Assembly (NCBI GenBank): GCA_021495925.1
Contig: JAKEKT010000036.1
Span: forward strand, 124,001-188,000
From: Diplodia intermedia
Lineage: Eukaryota; Ascomycota; Dothideomycetes; Botryosphaeriales; Botryosphaeriaceae
Reading direction: 5' to 3'
Length of the DNA stretch: 64,000 nt
The position numbers and the translations under genes are program-made. This document shows, one piece after another, positions 46,778 to 58,383 of this stretch (positions are counted from its first letter, which is position 1; every line of letters begins with the position of its first letter). The notes under the pieces were generated by a model. The model was given only the letters and a program-made list of their open reading frames with translations. It was not told the DNA's origin and did no database searches.

Positions 46778-48256
46778 GCTACTGCATGGTGGCGGCGCGG
46801 GCGGCGTGGAGGAGCTGGGGAAGGGCAATTGCCCACGCGAGCGGCAAGGAGGTAGGAGACATGTGGCTGCAACACAAAAAAGCTTACTCCCTCATGAATG
46901 TTTACAACTTCCTCAACGACGCCGACTTCGCTTTCTCTCTCTCTCTCTTTCGGCCGGTCATGCGGACATGCAGCGGCAACCCCGACCTCCGAGGCCGAGG
47001 CCGCCCTGTTGTCCGAGTCACGGATGGAAATTTTCACGTCTCTTTACTGATCCAATAGTGACTGCAAACTGATCGCCAGAGTGATGGACGTATCCGTTTC
47101 CCGGCGCCGGAGAGCTTGACACATTTTTACCGGCTCGACACGCACAGTGCTCGGCATTATCCGGCGTTCTTCCAGCAAAGTTCGCCGTGGGTTACTTGCC
47201 AAGGGCTAGCCACAAGAGGAAATTCTCGGCCTTACAGTGGGACAACCTGTACAAGCAGTAGCGCAGCGGATGCCATTATGCTAAACGTCAGCCAGGCTGA
47301 AAGTACGGGCCGTCGGGATCCTGATCTAAAAGAGAACGGATAGCTCAGGTTTCGTGGTGGCCGTCTTCGAATTCACTTCGGCTACGATTTCGCAACTTAA
47401 ACAAGTGACGTCCATTCATGCGCTGAGCCCCGGCGCACTATACACGGGACCACGCTCCAGAATAGTCGCGGGTCCGGGTCGCCCCCTCGCGGATTCGGGG
47501 GTTGAACGAGAAGCGCCTTTAATCGATGTGCAGCTCGGCTATCGTCAAGCCACCCAATCCCCTTGGACCCGGCCTGACGGTTACCGCAGCCCTCCTGCAC
47601 GAGCGCCCCTGCAGGAAGGAAATGCTCGTTTCATCCAGACAACACTAGCAGGCGCCAGAAGCCTCGCAGCGGTCGCGGCGGGAAGCCCCGCTGAGCGGTT
47701 TTACGTTGGCTCCGCGCTTCCCTCAGAGCGGGGCCGCTGGATAAGATTAGATTCCCAAGGATCAACTGACGCCGTGACGCGTTCGCCTGCTCTTGACTCG
47801 CACTTTTGCCGTCGCGACGACGGGTTCACGACGTGATTGGCACCGGGCGGTGGCGCTCTTACACGGCCCGACATCGCACCTGTGTCGGACTCGCCGAGGG
47901 GCCCAAAATCTAATCAGATCAGATGTCATCGCTTCCCCATGCGGCAGTTCCAGCGCGTTGGACCCGCCGTTGCGGTAACGACCATGTTCGAATCAGCTGC
48001 GGGCGTTCAGCCAAGCAATTTGTCTTGCATACGCTCCGATGCGTGAATTGCGGGCAGCATGCGGCGTGGGCTCTTTGCCTGCCTGTTTCCCTCGTCGCCT
48101 CCGCAGCAGGGCTCCACAAATGCTGCTGCTGCGCCCGGACGTCGCGATTCACAGCCTTGTGATGGGTCGACAGTACATATAGAAGCTTCCCCCGCTGGTT
48201 TTGCTTGGCGTCAGTTGCTGTCCAGTCGCCCTAAAGCCAGCACCTGCTATCCTACC
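46778..48256. promoter_or_regulatory. Intergenic with GATA-type motifs upstream of the siderophore transporter
   Basis: No gene supported. Two GATA-factor-like sites are visible: GATAAG at 47742-47747, and ATCAGATCA at 47913-47921, one mismatch from the ATCWGATAA consensus of the fungal iron regulator SreA/SRE. They lie about 510 and 340 bp upstream of the transporter start. Confidence 0.35.
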
Positions 48257-50446
48257 ATGGCCGACGACATCCACCCTTCGACATCGCCTTCGCGACACGA
48301 TCGTGTTCACAAACCGCAGTATGAGCTCCGCTCGCAGCCCAGCTCCACATTCGACGAAAACACCAAAGCGGGGTCGTCCATCCTCTGGGCCGACAACGAC
48401 GAAAACGAGCGCGAACACGTCCAAACCGGCGTCAAGGAGGTGGAAGCCATCACACAAACATGGACGAGAAAGGCGTTGGTGATATCTTACCTGCTGTACG
48501 GGCCCCCGAAATGTTACAGTGCTGCCGGGAAAGTGTGCTGACGGGTGTTGGGGAAAAGGATCCTCATGGTTTTCTTCATGGATTCTCTGGAGCAGCAGAT
48601 CTCGAACAGCCTGCTGCCGTACGTCTACAGCGACTTCAAGGCGCACTCACTCGTCACGACCGCCTCCATCATGTCCTCCATCATTGGTGCTGTCGTCAAA
48701 CTACCCATCGCAAAGATGATCGACATCTGGGGAAGGCCACAAGGTTATATCGCCATGATCATAACAGCAACAATAGGTACGAATTTCTTGAGGCCCGCCC
48801 TTCACCAACCCCATTCAAAGCGTTTCATGGACTAACAGAGCTCCACAGGCCTTATACTACTCGCCGTCTGCAAAAATGTCGAAACATACGCCGCAGCGCA
48901 GGTCTTCTACTGGGTTGGCTTCAACGGCATCGGTTACGTGCTTGACGTCTTCATCGCCGACACATCCGCCCTGCGCAATCGAGGCCTCATCTTCGCTTTC
49001 ACCACCACGCCTTACATTGCTACTACCTTCGCCGGGCCGTCAGCCGCCGAAACTTTCCTCGCGCGAGGCCCCGAAGGCTGGCGCTGGGGCTACGGCGTCT
49101 TCACCATCGTCATCCCCGTTGTCACGACACCAGTGGCCCTGATCTTCTTGATCAACAGGAAGAAGGCGGTAGGTGAAGGGAAGATCGAAGAGAGGAGTTG
49201 GTGGGAGGATGACAAGCGAAGCTTTCTGGAGAGCCTGCGTTATTATTTCGTCGAGTTCGACGGTACGTTCACACTCCGCTCCTCATGCAAGCATGCCGAT
49301 GATACTGACGCTGCATCAACGTAGTCATTGGCATGGTGCTTATTTGCGCGGGCTTCGCGCTGCTGATCCTGCCGCTCACGCTGGCAGCATACCAAATGAA
49401 CCAGTGGCGCTCCGCGTCGATCATCTGCATGCTGATCTTCGGAGCCCTGTCCCTGGTCGGCTTCTACGTCTGGGAGAAGTGGTGGGCGCCCGTGCGGTTC
49501 CTGCCGTTTCACCTGCTGACGGACCGGACCATATTGGGCGCCTGCTGCTGCTCGTCGGTCGTGTTCGTTGCGTACTAGTAAGTTGCCCCTTCTCCACCCT
49601 CCTCGCCCGACGCCCCTTGCGACGATGAAGCAGAGCACTGACCGGGAGAAACCACCTATAGCTGCTGGGACTATTACTTCACCTCGTACCTCCAAGTCGT
49701 GCACAAGCTCGACGTCTCCAAAGCCGGCTACGTCGGCAACATCTACAACGTCGGCTCGTGCTTCTGGGCCGTCATCGTCGGACTGTAAGCTTTCCGTCCC
49801 CCCCTCCTTCCCGCCTTCCTTCCCTTGCTAATCCTTCCCCCACAGCGCGATCCGGCAAACGAACCGGTTCAAATGGTGCGCCCTGATCGCCATCCCGTGG
49901 ATGATCCTGGGCACGGGCCTCATGTGCCACTTCCGGTCGGACGGGTGGCCGATCGGGTACGTGGTCATGTGCCAGCTCTTCATCGCCTTCTCGGGCGGCA
50001 CGGCGGTGATATGCGAGGAAATCGCCGTCATGTCGGCCGTCGCGCAAGCCGTCCCCGACGACAACAACACCCAGGCGGGCGGCGGCGGCTCGACGGGCGT
50101 CGCCGTCGTGCTCGCGCTGCTGTCGCTGTTCTACGGCATCGGCTCCGCCATAGGCCTCGGTGTCAGCGGCGCCATCTGGTCGAACGTGTTTCCCGCCAAG
50201 CTCGAAGAGTTTTTGCCTGAGGCGAACAAGGCCGATGTGCAGCGGCTGTATGGGAGTCTGGTCGAGCAGCTCGCCGAGCCGGTCGGTGGAGAGGTTAGGG
50301 GCGCTGTCGAGAAGGCGTATTGTGTCGCCCAGCAGCGCATGTGCATCGCCGCTACGTGCATCCTCGTTTTGGCTATTCCCTGCGTGTTGGTGTGGAAGAA
50401 TTATAACCTCAAGGATGTGAGGCAGGCCAAGGGCACGGTCGTGTGA
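48257..50446 (+). CDS. MFS siderophore-iron transporter (SIT/ARN family)
   Basis: Proton-driven importer of ferric siderophores. Six exons: 48257-48495, 48559-48776, 48849-49262, 49325-49577, 49662-49784 and 49846-50446. Introns are 61-84 nt and all joins keep family sequence (SYLL|ILMVFFMDSLEQQ, TIG|LILLAVCKN, EFD|VIGMVLI, VAY|YCWDYYFTSYLQVV, VGL|AIRQTNRFKW). 615 residues, the usual length for the family. Identification rests on the DSLEQQ motif in span 1, YYFTSYLQVVHKLDVSKAGY, the IRQTNRFKW loop, and the long last extracellular loop before span 14 (NVFPAKLEEFLPEANKADVQ). The N-terminal cytoplasmic tail of about 75 residues is polar. GATA-like sites upstream fit iron regulation. A strongly G-rich stretch starts at the stop codon. 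Which siderophore it carries is unknown, and no siderophore synthetase is in the window. Confidence 0.92.
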
Positions 50447-53069
50447 TGGGGCGGTCGGTCGGTCGGTCTCGTTTGGGGGGGTTTTTTGGTGGGGGAAGGG
50501 TGGAGGGGGGAGGAGGGGGGAATGGGAGGAGCGGAGATGCGATGCTGCTCTCCCTGTATTGGCCTCCTCCTCCTCTACCCGGGAATCGGGAGGGAGGCGG
50601 GGGGGAGAGAGAGATGGGGGGGAATTGGTTTGTTACACCCCGCTCTCCCTCCCGATTTGTTTGTCACTCGGATGTGATGACCGTAACGAATCTCTTTTGG
50701 CTTTTTTGTACGTAAATGGAGCGCGAGTAGATATACCCATGTCTTTTTTTTTTGTTGGTTGGTTGGTTCTTGCACATGTTTTTTTTTTTCAAGCCGCAGT
50801 GGGGTTGGCAGAAGATTGCTGTACAGTATACATATACCCGAGCGGAAAGGCTCATCAGTGTATTCATCCCATGCATAGGTAGTCGTCGAAAGCCATCTAG
50901 ATATACACGGACATGCACTGTGGGGTAGGGACTACTCGTCGAAACTACATCAAAACGTTGGTGGCGTATGTAGTCGGTAGATTCCCGACTCAAGATTCGC
51001 ACGTAATAAAGCGCAGTCGACGACGAGACATGGGGTAGGCCTGCACTGCAGGCCGCGTGGGAATTCCTAACGCATCAACCACCCCCGGCTGTCCTCGATC
51101 AATTTTCATTGGCGGGATCGAGGAATGCCGCTTTCTCGCTTCAGCCAGCCACGCGGTTGCGTGCATTAATATACTCTGATCAACGGCGACCCGGCCTGTC
51201 GGGTTTTTAATTTTTTTCTTTCCCCCGGGTACGGACTGTAGAATCTATGTACCGGACGATGATGGATGGGCGACGGAACGGTGAATGGAGGGGAAAAAAA
51301 AAACATGAGCGGCCGGTCGGTTGGCAGAGGCGCCGGGTTTGCTTTCCCTCTCCCTTTTTTTTTTTCGTTTCGCGCTTTGCCTTCTGATGGGCACGCAAGG
51401 AGGCTTTTCCCGGCGGGATGGATGAGACAATGCGGTATGCACGAACTTGGGTTTGGCATATGTATGTACGGAGTATGTATGTCGCTCTCTCTCTCTCTCT
51501 CCACGTGAGAAGGTGCATATGCATACAGAGCCCGGGAGGCTGCCGGGACGCATAACGGACAGGGACGTTAGAGCAGAGAGGGTGGCTGTGCCTCTCTCTC
51601 TCTCTCTATACAGACGAGACGGTTGTGTTGTTATGTATATCCTCTACCGTTTCCGGCAGTTCGACAAATGACGCCGCTCTTCTGATACAAGAGAAGCGCG
51701 TTGTTCGCAGTAGTACCATCATAGCCCTCGGTTGCAACGAAGAAGATGCCCGGTGGGTGGGGCGGGGATTGCCTCGGGAGACGTGGCTGCGATTGGTAGT
51801 TTGCGCCGTACCTTGCAGCAGCTTGCAGCAGCTGCAGGCAGCCCCGTTGGTGGGCTGGGCTGGGCTGGGCTTTTCTTGTGGTTTGGGGGATTTCATCCGC
51901 CGGCGCACGCACGCACGCAAGCACGCACGCGATCGGCTGGGGGTAAAAAGGTTGCGGTACGTGCGAAAGGACTGGGGCGATGAAGCAAAATGCCGGCGCG
52001 GGGCTGGGTTGGGTGTTTTGGGTTGGGGGGGCCGGCGTTTTGTTGACCGGTTCGACGGTGTTCTCCGGTCATTGGCGGGCAGTGGGGATGGGGATGGAGG
52101 GGAGCGGGGACATGGGTGATGGTCGATGCAGGTGTGAGGTGAGCATGTGAGAGTGAGGCGAAGGTGTTTTTTTGTGGTTCTGATTGTTGGATGATTTCCG
52201 TGAGGGGAGAAGGGTTTGGGATGCTCAAGGATCGGGTGTTGTGCCGCTCAGTTGGCTTTCGCCCTTTGAGGTCGTTGCTTTCGAAATGCCGATGCTGTGC
52301 CTCCGTGAGGCGCGGCTTGGTCTGTGCGCGTTGCGGGTGCAAGCAGCAGCATTGCAGCTTGAAAGTACCTTGTGCATGAGTGAAGTTCGAGAGCCCTTTT
52401 CGAGGGCTTCGCGCACGGTGCGGATCAAGAGAGCGCGACGCGTCTCCGTGCAACGCGAGAAACGCGCAGATCCAAGCGGGGCCGCGTCGGTCGTGGTGCG
52501 GTGTTAAGTTGTTGCCGTGCGCCCGTGCGCCCGTGTAACGGTAACGTTACATAAGCGAGCGCGCGCCATTTCCAAACCTCGCCGCGTGACCGCGCCCTCT
52601 CCCCTTCGACTCACCCACCTCACCCACCTCATCCATCGCATCCCACCCCCATCCTCATCAACTCGTCCTCGCCGCATCGGCTGCATCTATAACCCGTTTC
52701 CCTGTCGCCATCCCAGGTTCCCTTGCACCTCGCATTCGTCGTCTCGGTCGCTGGCCGCTCCCCTCGTCGGTCGCGCAGCCCCCAGCCACAGCGTTTCCGC
52801 CATCGCACTTTCATCGACTCCCCATCGCCATCCGCCTTCCCGTCTGTCCCCCATCCCTGTTTTTGTTCATCGCGCGTTTCTTTATCGGATTTGAGATGGA
52901 TGGACAAGCGACTCCGCGGATTGCGATGTTGGACGAGTTGGGGTGAAGCGGTTGGCTTGGCCTAGTCGCCTTCTACCCATCTCCGACACTTGCAACCCAA
53001 CGGTTTCGTCGGCATCGCCGAACAACAACCGGTAGAGACCACATCTTCAGTTGTCTATCTTTAAACTAC

Positions 53070-53450
53070 TCCCGAAGCCTCTTTGCAGCGGTCCGGTTCT
53101 CCATCGCGAGGACCACCCTCATACGCTTTGCGGCAGTTGGTCGCGGATAGGCTATGGGGACTGGTCTCAGAGCGCTATAGCGGTTTGGTTCGCCAGTCGA
53201 CGTGCTGAACCACCCTTGGAGGGTCTGCAGCGATCCCGTTCTCAGCCGCCGAGTTGCGATCTGCTCCCAGAAGGCCCTTGCAGCAGGCCAGTTCTCCAAC
53301 GCGAGGACTCCTCTCGAGGCTTCTGTGGCGGCTGGATCCAACTGGTAGGGAGGACTATCCTCAGACGCTCCATAGCGGTCAGGTTCTCGCGTTGGTTGGG
53401 CGGACTACCCTTGGTACTCTGCCGGTTTCCATTATGTAGCGCACTAGGTC
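53070..53450 (+). repeat. Imperfect tandem duplication, about 195-nt period
   Basis: Sequence from about 53071 (CCCGAAGCCTCTTTGCAGCG) recurs diverged from about 53266 (CCCAGAAGGCCCTTGCAGCA). The two copies keep one open plus-strand frame, and the encoded text repeats too (SGPVLHREDHPHTLCGSW / SRPVLQREDSSRGFCGGW). No ATG starts this frame. It may be a 5' leader, a gene remnant or an exon with an upstream start. Confidence 0.7.
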
Positions 53451-53595
53451 GAGATTGCTTTCGTAGAAGAATGGAGGTGCAAATCTCCGTCGCTTTTACC
53501 CAGGCAATTTGTCTTAGTCTCGAAAATAAAGTGGTTCATAGACAATCATTTGCTGACTTCTACAATGTGCAATGAGTAGTGTCCCACGCGCTTTC

Positions 53596-53610
53596 ATGAT
53601 CCAGATCTGA
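53596..53610 (+). other. Upstream ORF (4 codons) before the 53623 gene
   Basis: ATG ATC CAG ATC TGA ends 12 nt before the main ATG at 53623. If the transcript includes it, it could lower or condition translation. Confidence 0.4.
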
Positions 53611-53622
53611 GTGCGAGACGCC

Positions 53623-55584
53623 ATGGCCATGGAGAGCGAGAGCTTTGACCTGCTGGACTACGTCAATGAACAAGTGCTGGCCGAGTGGGTGGATTCTGAC
53701 AGCTGCGAAACTCGCACTCTCGGTTCTCTTTCTACCATCAACAAACAAGATGCCGGCCTGTCGTTCAGAGTTGGCCTTGACTCTTCACTGCAACAAGCGT
53801 TCATGCGCTTCTCGATGAATGTGTCAGTGAGGGTGTCTGGAAGGCCCCGTAGAAGGCAGCTTCTACTCGTTCTTCCACTCCACGTGCTCTCCTACAAGAC
53901 CTCCCCCCTGGAGTACGATATTCTCAGAATCTCGGACGTCGGCGAATCTGCTCCCGCGGTGCATGATGCCGGCTTTTCCGACTCTGGATTCGTCCTTCGT
54001 GCTCGGTTCGACCTCCAGGAGCCCGGTTACGTCCTGATGCCCAAGTCGAACGCCAAAGCGCTGCGTCCAAGCACCTCGACTGCTGCCAGCCACCTAGCTG
54101 GCATTAAATCCCTTTCCCGGGCTCTCAGCTTCACGCTCTACATCAAGCCGAGCGACTACGCGCAGCAAGGCATGAGGATGATATACGAATATCTCCGCAA
54201 CGACACGCTGAAACAGTATCCTTTGCACTGGGATGCCATGTACGGCGACCACGGCGCCCAGCCGGTGGAATGGGAGCAATGCGAGCTCGGCGGGAAAGGC
54301 AAAGCGGCAGAGCTCGCGGAAGGCGAAGAGGACGTCGAACCACCGCCTCCGTACGTCTCGGAACGGCGCGACTTGGCCCCACGGACGCCCAGTCCTCCTC
54401 CGTTCGACTTTCCACCATCGCCGGCGTGCATTCCGCCATTTCTCTTGTCTCCAACCCAGTGCAGCTCGCAGATGGCGTCGCCGGACGTGCTCGTCGGGCG
54501 CAGCATCAGCTACTACTCCTCTCCGCGGGAGGTTCTGTCAGCCGCCGGGGGGACATCGACCCATGCCGGCTCAGACATCTACACTATCCCGGCTACGCCA
54601 GACTGTCTGCCTGAGATCCGCACCTTGCTCGAGGCCCAGGCAGCCGCGCGAGAGAGGGAGATGGAGCAGACACAGCGACTCCCCACCGCTCCAGAGCCAT
54701 CCGAGGCCAGCCGCAAGCGCCGCGCCTCATCCTCTCCCGCCGCCTCGCCAAGCGCCAGTAGGAAAACGCGGCCAGAAGCGAAGCGCGCGCACACAGCAGC
54801 AGCAGCAGAAAAAGAAGAGGAAGAAGAAAAAGACGACGCGCAGTGCGGCATCGACTTCCTCGCCAGCGCCGCCTCGGCCCTCCTCTCCCTCCACCACGCC
54901 CCCACACCGCCGCCCCCGTTCCCCGCGCCCTCCTTCTCCTTCTTCAACACCGCCGCCCCCTACGCCGCCCTCCAATCCCGCCTCTTCCCCCACCCCAACC
55001 CCATCACCACCACCACCGCCGCCCTCCCTCTCCCCCCTCCCCACCGAGCACCCACACCCGCACCCGCACCCGCCCCATCCCCCTCCCCCGCCCTCACAAC
55101 CCTCAACCCCTACACGCCTCCCCCCCGCAAAAACCCCGCCCCTCCCACCACCACCACCACTACATCCCCCCTCCCCCCCACAACCCCCCTCACAACCTTC
55201 CTCTCCCTCGCCCTCGCCCTCAACCCCCGCATCTACACCCACCCGCGCCTCTCCCCACTCCTCCTCAACGCGTCCTCGTCCTCGTCCTCGACCCATCTCC
55301 GCGCCAAGCTCGCCGCAGAGTTTTTCTGGGACCCGCTGGGCACCGCGGGGGCGCGGGAGAGGGGGCCCCTGGCGGAGTGGTACGTGGATGATATGGAGGC
55401 GCTGGTGGGGTGGATGGAGGGGGTGGATGGGGGCGCGGTGGAGAGGTTGTGGGGGGGTTTGGTGGGGTTGGGGGAGGCGGCGAGGGGGGAGGTGGAGGGG
55501 GGGGAGGCGCGGGGCGATGGGGGTGGGGTGGCGTATAGGGGGGTGAAGGGGAGGGTTGTTGGGGCGGTTTGTATGGGGGTTTAG
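53623..55584 (+). CDS. Unrecognised protein with Pro/Ser-rich C-terminus (653 aa)
   Basis: Not recognised. Single exon. The first roughly 215 residues look like a folded domain (FRVGLDSSLQQAFMRFSMNV; ALSFTLYIKPSDYAQQG; MRMIYEYLRNDTLKQYPLHW). After that comes a disordered Pro/Ser-rich region with PPPPYVSERRDLAPRTPSPP. A basic nuclear-localisation-like stretch (RKRRASSSPAASPSASRKTR) leads into an Ala/Glu-rich segment, long Thr/Pro tracts, and a short C-terminal helical part (HLRAKLAAEFFWDPLG). The layout suggests a nuclear regulatory or scaffold protein, but that is only inference. The ATG at 53623 (context GCCATGGCC) is preferred over the upstream GTG. Coding DNA switches from extremely C-rich to extremely G-rich at about 55320, and the G-rich run continues about 100 nt past the stop. 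Confidence 0.75.
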   Translation: MAMESESFDLLDYVNEQVLAEWVDSDSCETRTLGSLSTINKQDAGLSFRVGLDSSLQQAFMRFSMNVSVRVSGRPRRRQLLLVLPLHVLSYKTSPLEYDILRISDVGESAPAVHDAGFSDSGFVLRARFDLQEPGYVLMPKSNAKALRPSTSTAASHLAGIKSLSRALSFTLYIKPSDYAQQGMRMIYEYLRNDTLKQYPLHWDAMYGDHGAQPVEWEQCELGGKGKAAELAEGEEDVEPPPPYVSERRDLAPRTPSPPPFDFPPSPACIPPFLLSPTQCSSQMASPDVLVGRSISYYSSPREVLSAAGGTSTHAGSDIYTIPATPDCLPEIRTLLEAQAAAREREMEQTQRLPTAPEPSEASRKRRASSSPAASPSASRKTRPEAKRAHTAAAAEKEEEEEKDDAQCGIDFLASAASALLSLHHAPTPPPPFPAPSFSFFNTAAPYAALQSRLFPHPNPITTTTAALPLPPPHRAPTPAPAPAPSPSPALTTLNPYTPPPRKNPAPPTTTTTTSPLPPTTPLTTFLSLALALNPRIYTHPRLSPLLLNASSSSSSTHLRAKLAAEFFWDPLGTAGARERGPLAEWYVDDMEALVGWMEGVDGGAVERLWGGLVGLGEAARGEVEGGEARGDGGGVAYRGVKGRVVGAVCMGV

Positions 55585-56509
55585 GGAGGGGGGGGAGGGG
55601 GGTTGGGATGGTGTTGGCGGGCGTGGGTGTTGGGTGGGTGCGGGGGGGCTGTGTATGGGGTATCGGATGGCAGCGGGGCTGGGATGCGTGTGTGGTTTGT
55701 TTTGCTATACCCATGGTTTGTTGAGGCTCTCACTCGCTGTCGTGGGGAGCTGCAGACAGGCGTGGAGAGGGGAGATGTGGATGACCTCCCGTTACAGGTA
55801 ATAATTCAGAACCTCATCACTTGGCTTGCAATGAGATGTGCTCTTCCTAAGTGAAAACATTGCGCGACTCTCAGAATCTTCTACGACCCAGTTTCTCTTC
55901 TGTTCTTAAACATCTCAAGTCTTCGTGTTTTCACCCGTTCCTCGCGCCGTTGAACGCGCCGCTCTACTGGCCATACTCAAGAGTCCCGACACCCGGCAAC
56001 ATGCGCAACCACAACTGGAGCAAAGCCACAATCAGGCAGTCTGCGGTTATAGTATGGCCAGTCCAGCCAGCCAATCGAAGCGAAGATACAGCAGGATCCA
56101 ACAAGCAACGGAGCGTAAGCAGCCCATTTCGGTCCTAGCGCAACCATAACCCTTTCAGCCACCAACAAAGGCCGGCTGGGCAGCACGTGCGGCGCGTCAA
56201 AGGTATTTTAGGCAGCCGCGTCTCCCCGCATTCGACGCGTCGCACTCGAATTCCTCCTTCGTCGCTCCCGAACAGCCTTTCCGGCACCAACATCGTCCAC
56301 CTCTCTCAACCACCAGCTCGAAAGACAGCAACGACCCGCATTCACGTACACGTACGCTCGTCTCCCGTTCTTACCCCGCAGCACCGACAGCTCCCCAGAT
56401 CCAGGGTCCAGCTCGCATCGCAAACGCACATTGTCCGGCCACCACAACGTCCCGTCCAACCCACGCCCGACGCGCGAAAACAAACGCACGCACGCAACAG
56501 CCAGCACCA
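55585..56509. other. Intergenic region
   Basis: The G-rich 3' flank of the previous gene gives way to ordinary sequence and then the C/A-rich promoter and leader of the DUF4267-like gene. No gene is seen. Confidence 0.55.
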
Positions 56510-56914
56510 ATGCCCCCCCATTCCACCTCCACTCTCCTCCGCCTCACCGCCACCATCCTCGGCCTCACCCCCCTCCTCTTCGGCATCAACGCCATGTTGC
56601 GCCCCGCCCACGGCCTATCCTTCTTCACCCCCCTCCACCCGTCCTACCCCTCTTCTTCTCCCTCGTCCTCGCCCGAGCGCCAGCTCGTCGACGCCTTGCT
56701 CGTCGTGTACGGCGCCCGCGACATCTTCATGGGTCTTGCCGTGCTCGTGCCGCTATGGTTTGGCAACCGGAAGGTCGCTGGCGCGATGCTGGTCGCTGGC
56801 GGCGCGGTGGCGGGCGTGGATGGCGCGGTTTGCAAGGCTGCGGGGGGCGGGGAGTGGGATCATTGGGGGTATGCGCCGGTGTTGGCGGGGGTGGGGGGCG
56901 CGTTGGTTGTTTGA
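56510..56914 (+). CDS. Small integral membrane protein, DUF4267-like
   Basis: 134-residue single-exon protein with about four hydrophobic spans (LLRLTATILGLTPLLFGINAM; DALLVVYGARDIFMGLAVLV; VAGAMLVAGGAVAGVDGAV; APVLAGVGGALVV). The YGARDIFMGLAVL segment matches the conserved core of the fungal DUF4267 membrane family (from memory). Function is unknown for the family. Start: first ATG in good context (CACCAATGCC). The 3' 150 nt are G-rich on the coding strand while the first half is C-rich. Confidence 0.85.
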   Translation: MPPHSTSTLLRLTATILGLTPLLFGINAMLRPAHGLSFFTPLHPSYPSSSPSSSPERQLVDALLVVYGARDIFMGLAVLVPLWFGNRKVAGAMLVAGGAVAGVDGAVCKAAGGGEWDHWGYAPVLAGVGGALVV

Positions 56915-57183
56915 TTTGTGATGTGTTTGGCGCTGGCTGGCGGAGGATTGAGTTGGGGGGGGGCGGCGGCGATTGGTGCGCTGGGGGCGGGGATCGTTGT
57001 GGTGTCGATGTCGTGGCGGCGGCGGTGTATGATTTCGTCTTGATCGTTGTTGGAAAATGGTTTGCCCGGCGATCGGTGAGGAAAGGGAGGCGTTTGCGTG
57101 CCAGCTGTCTGGGGGCTTGTCTTTTTAACCTCAAAACGAAGCGCAATCCTGATGTCTGTGGTACGCTCAGTGAGTGCAGAATC

Positions 57184-58383
57184 ATGGCCGCAATGTCGTC
57201 GCACACGGTTGATATGCCTGATTCTCCGCCCTCTCCAACCGAGAAGAAAAGCGGTCCTTTGGAATCTATCAAGAAGTATACGGTCCGCCCGGTCCTCTCA
57301 AATTTTCGGGACGTGCAAAGCGCTTGTGGCAGCACTCCTGCCCCCTTTCTCTGCCCCATATGGTCCGATGCCGTAGATGTTTTGCGGCACATTGAGGACA
57401 ATATCCTTCCCAGCAATGGCGAAAAGGCCATACAGATCAAGGATCAATTCTTGAAAGACTGCTCAATGCTTGCAGTGGCGGTAAGTAGCAACATGAGCAG
57501 AGAGGAGATGGCCCGTTGACGCAGGACTACAAAGGCAGCAATCGTCGCCCAAGTCGCCATCACATCACTGTCTATGCAATACCTGGACGAAGTCCGGTGG
57601 ACTGCTAAAGCTAGCCTCATCATCAGCCTCCTTACTGCAGTATTGTCCGTCTTCTTTTCCTGCCGGGTCCAACAGAAGATGACCAATCTACTCACCGGCA
57701 AAGAGGTGAAGGATTTCCTGAGCAAGCAGCTTGATAAAAAGGAGTTCCACAAAATCGAAAAAGTCACTAAACAGTACGAAAAACTGCGCAAACGTGAGGA
57801 CGAGAATCTCAAGGAGGAAGAGAGGAATGCCAGCATGCCCGAGTTGAAAAAATTACTCGACGACTTGGATGACAGAGCCCGATATTACCAAGTCTCTCTA
57901 GTGGCAGCAATGATGATCAAGGTCCCCGGTCTGCTTCTGAACGCCTCGATCAGCACTTTGCTCATTGGGTTTGGCATTTACCTAAAGGACATGTCCGTGT
58001 ACGACCCCGACCGGCCGCTATCCGGGACCCATTCCTTGTACATCTTCGTCATCTACGTGGTCTTCCTCGGCTGCGGGTCATTTCTCTACATCATTCCGTG
58101 GTGCATCAAGCGCTATGAGAATATCAATGCTCGACATTGGGATGATCTCAAGAACAAAGAGACTACAGTCAAGATGTGGAGAAAAGAGGTCCTCCGCGAA
58201 CGGCAAAAACGAGCCATCGACGAGCCCCTCAAAGAGGCTCAGAAACTGGCAAAAGAAATCAAAGAGGACTACAGGGAGAGGAAAAAGAAAGCAAAAGACG
58301 AGCGTATAGTACAAAGGATGAGGAATTCCCTCGAGAATAGTGGAATGGAAAGTGGTTCCGAGGATACTTCGTCACTGAATTAG
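57184..58383 (+). CDS. Unrecognised multispan membrane protein with coiled-coil tail (381 aa)
   Basis: Two exons, 57184-57480 and 57535-58383. The 54-nt intron has donor GTAAGT, a TTGAC branch and acceptor AAAG at 57534, which joins SMLAVA to AAIVAQVAITSLSM in frame. The nearer CAG at 57524 would break the frame. About four membrane spans: AAIVAQVAITSLSM, ASLIISLLTAVLSVFF, KVPGLLLNASISTLLIGFGI and LYIFVIYVVFLGCGSFLYII. A charged helical stretch lies between spans 2 and 3 (KQLDKKEFHKIEKVTKQYEK). The highly charged C-terminal helix of about 100 residues is very likely a coiled coil. No named family is recognised. Codon use is balanced, like the NLR, HET and 63621 genes. Confidence 0.82.

Larger units (their letters stand above)
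50447..53622. other. Long intergenic region (3.2 kb)
   Basis: No gene is confidently visible. It begins with a G-rich, GGTC-repeat 3' flank. CT microsatellites lie at about 51485-51501 and 51591-51608 and ACGC repeats near 51905-51930. Between 53070 and 53450 there is an imperfect tandem duplication in a 175-codon frame that starts only at a TTG (separate entry). The last part is probably the leader of the 53623 gene. Confidence 0.5.

Noticed and set aside
47354..47836. 160-codon plus-strand frame before the siderophore transporter
   Set aside because: No ATG start at the frame opening, no motif, and promoter-like surroundings.
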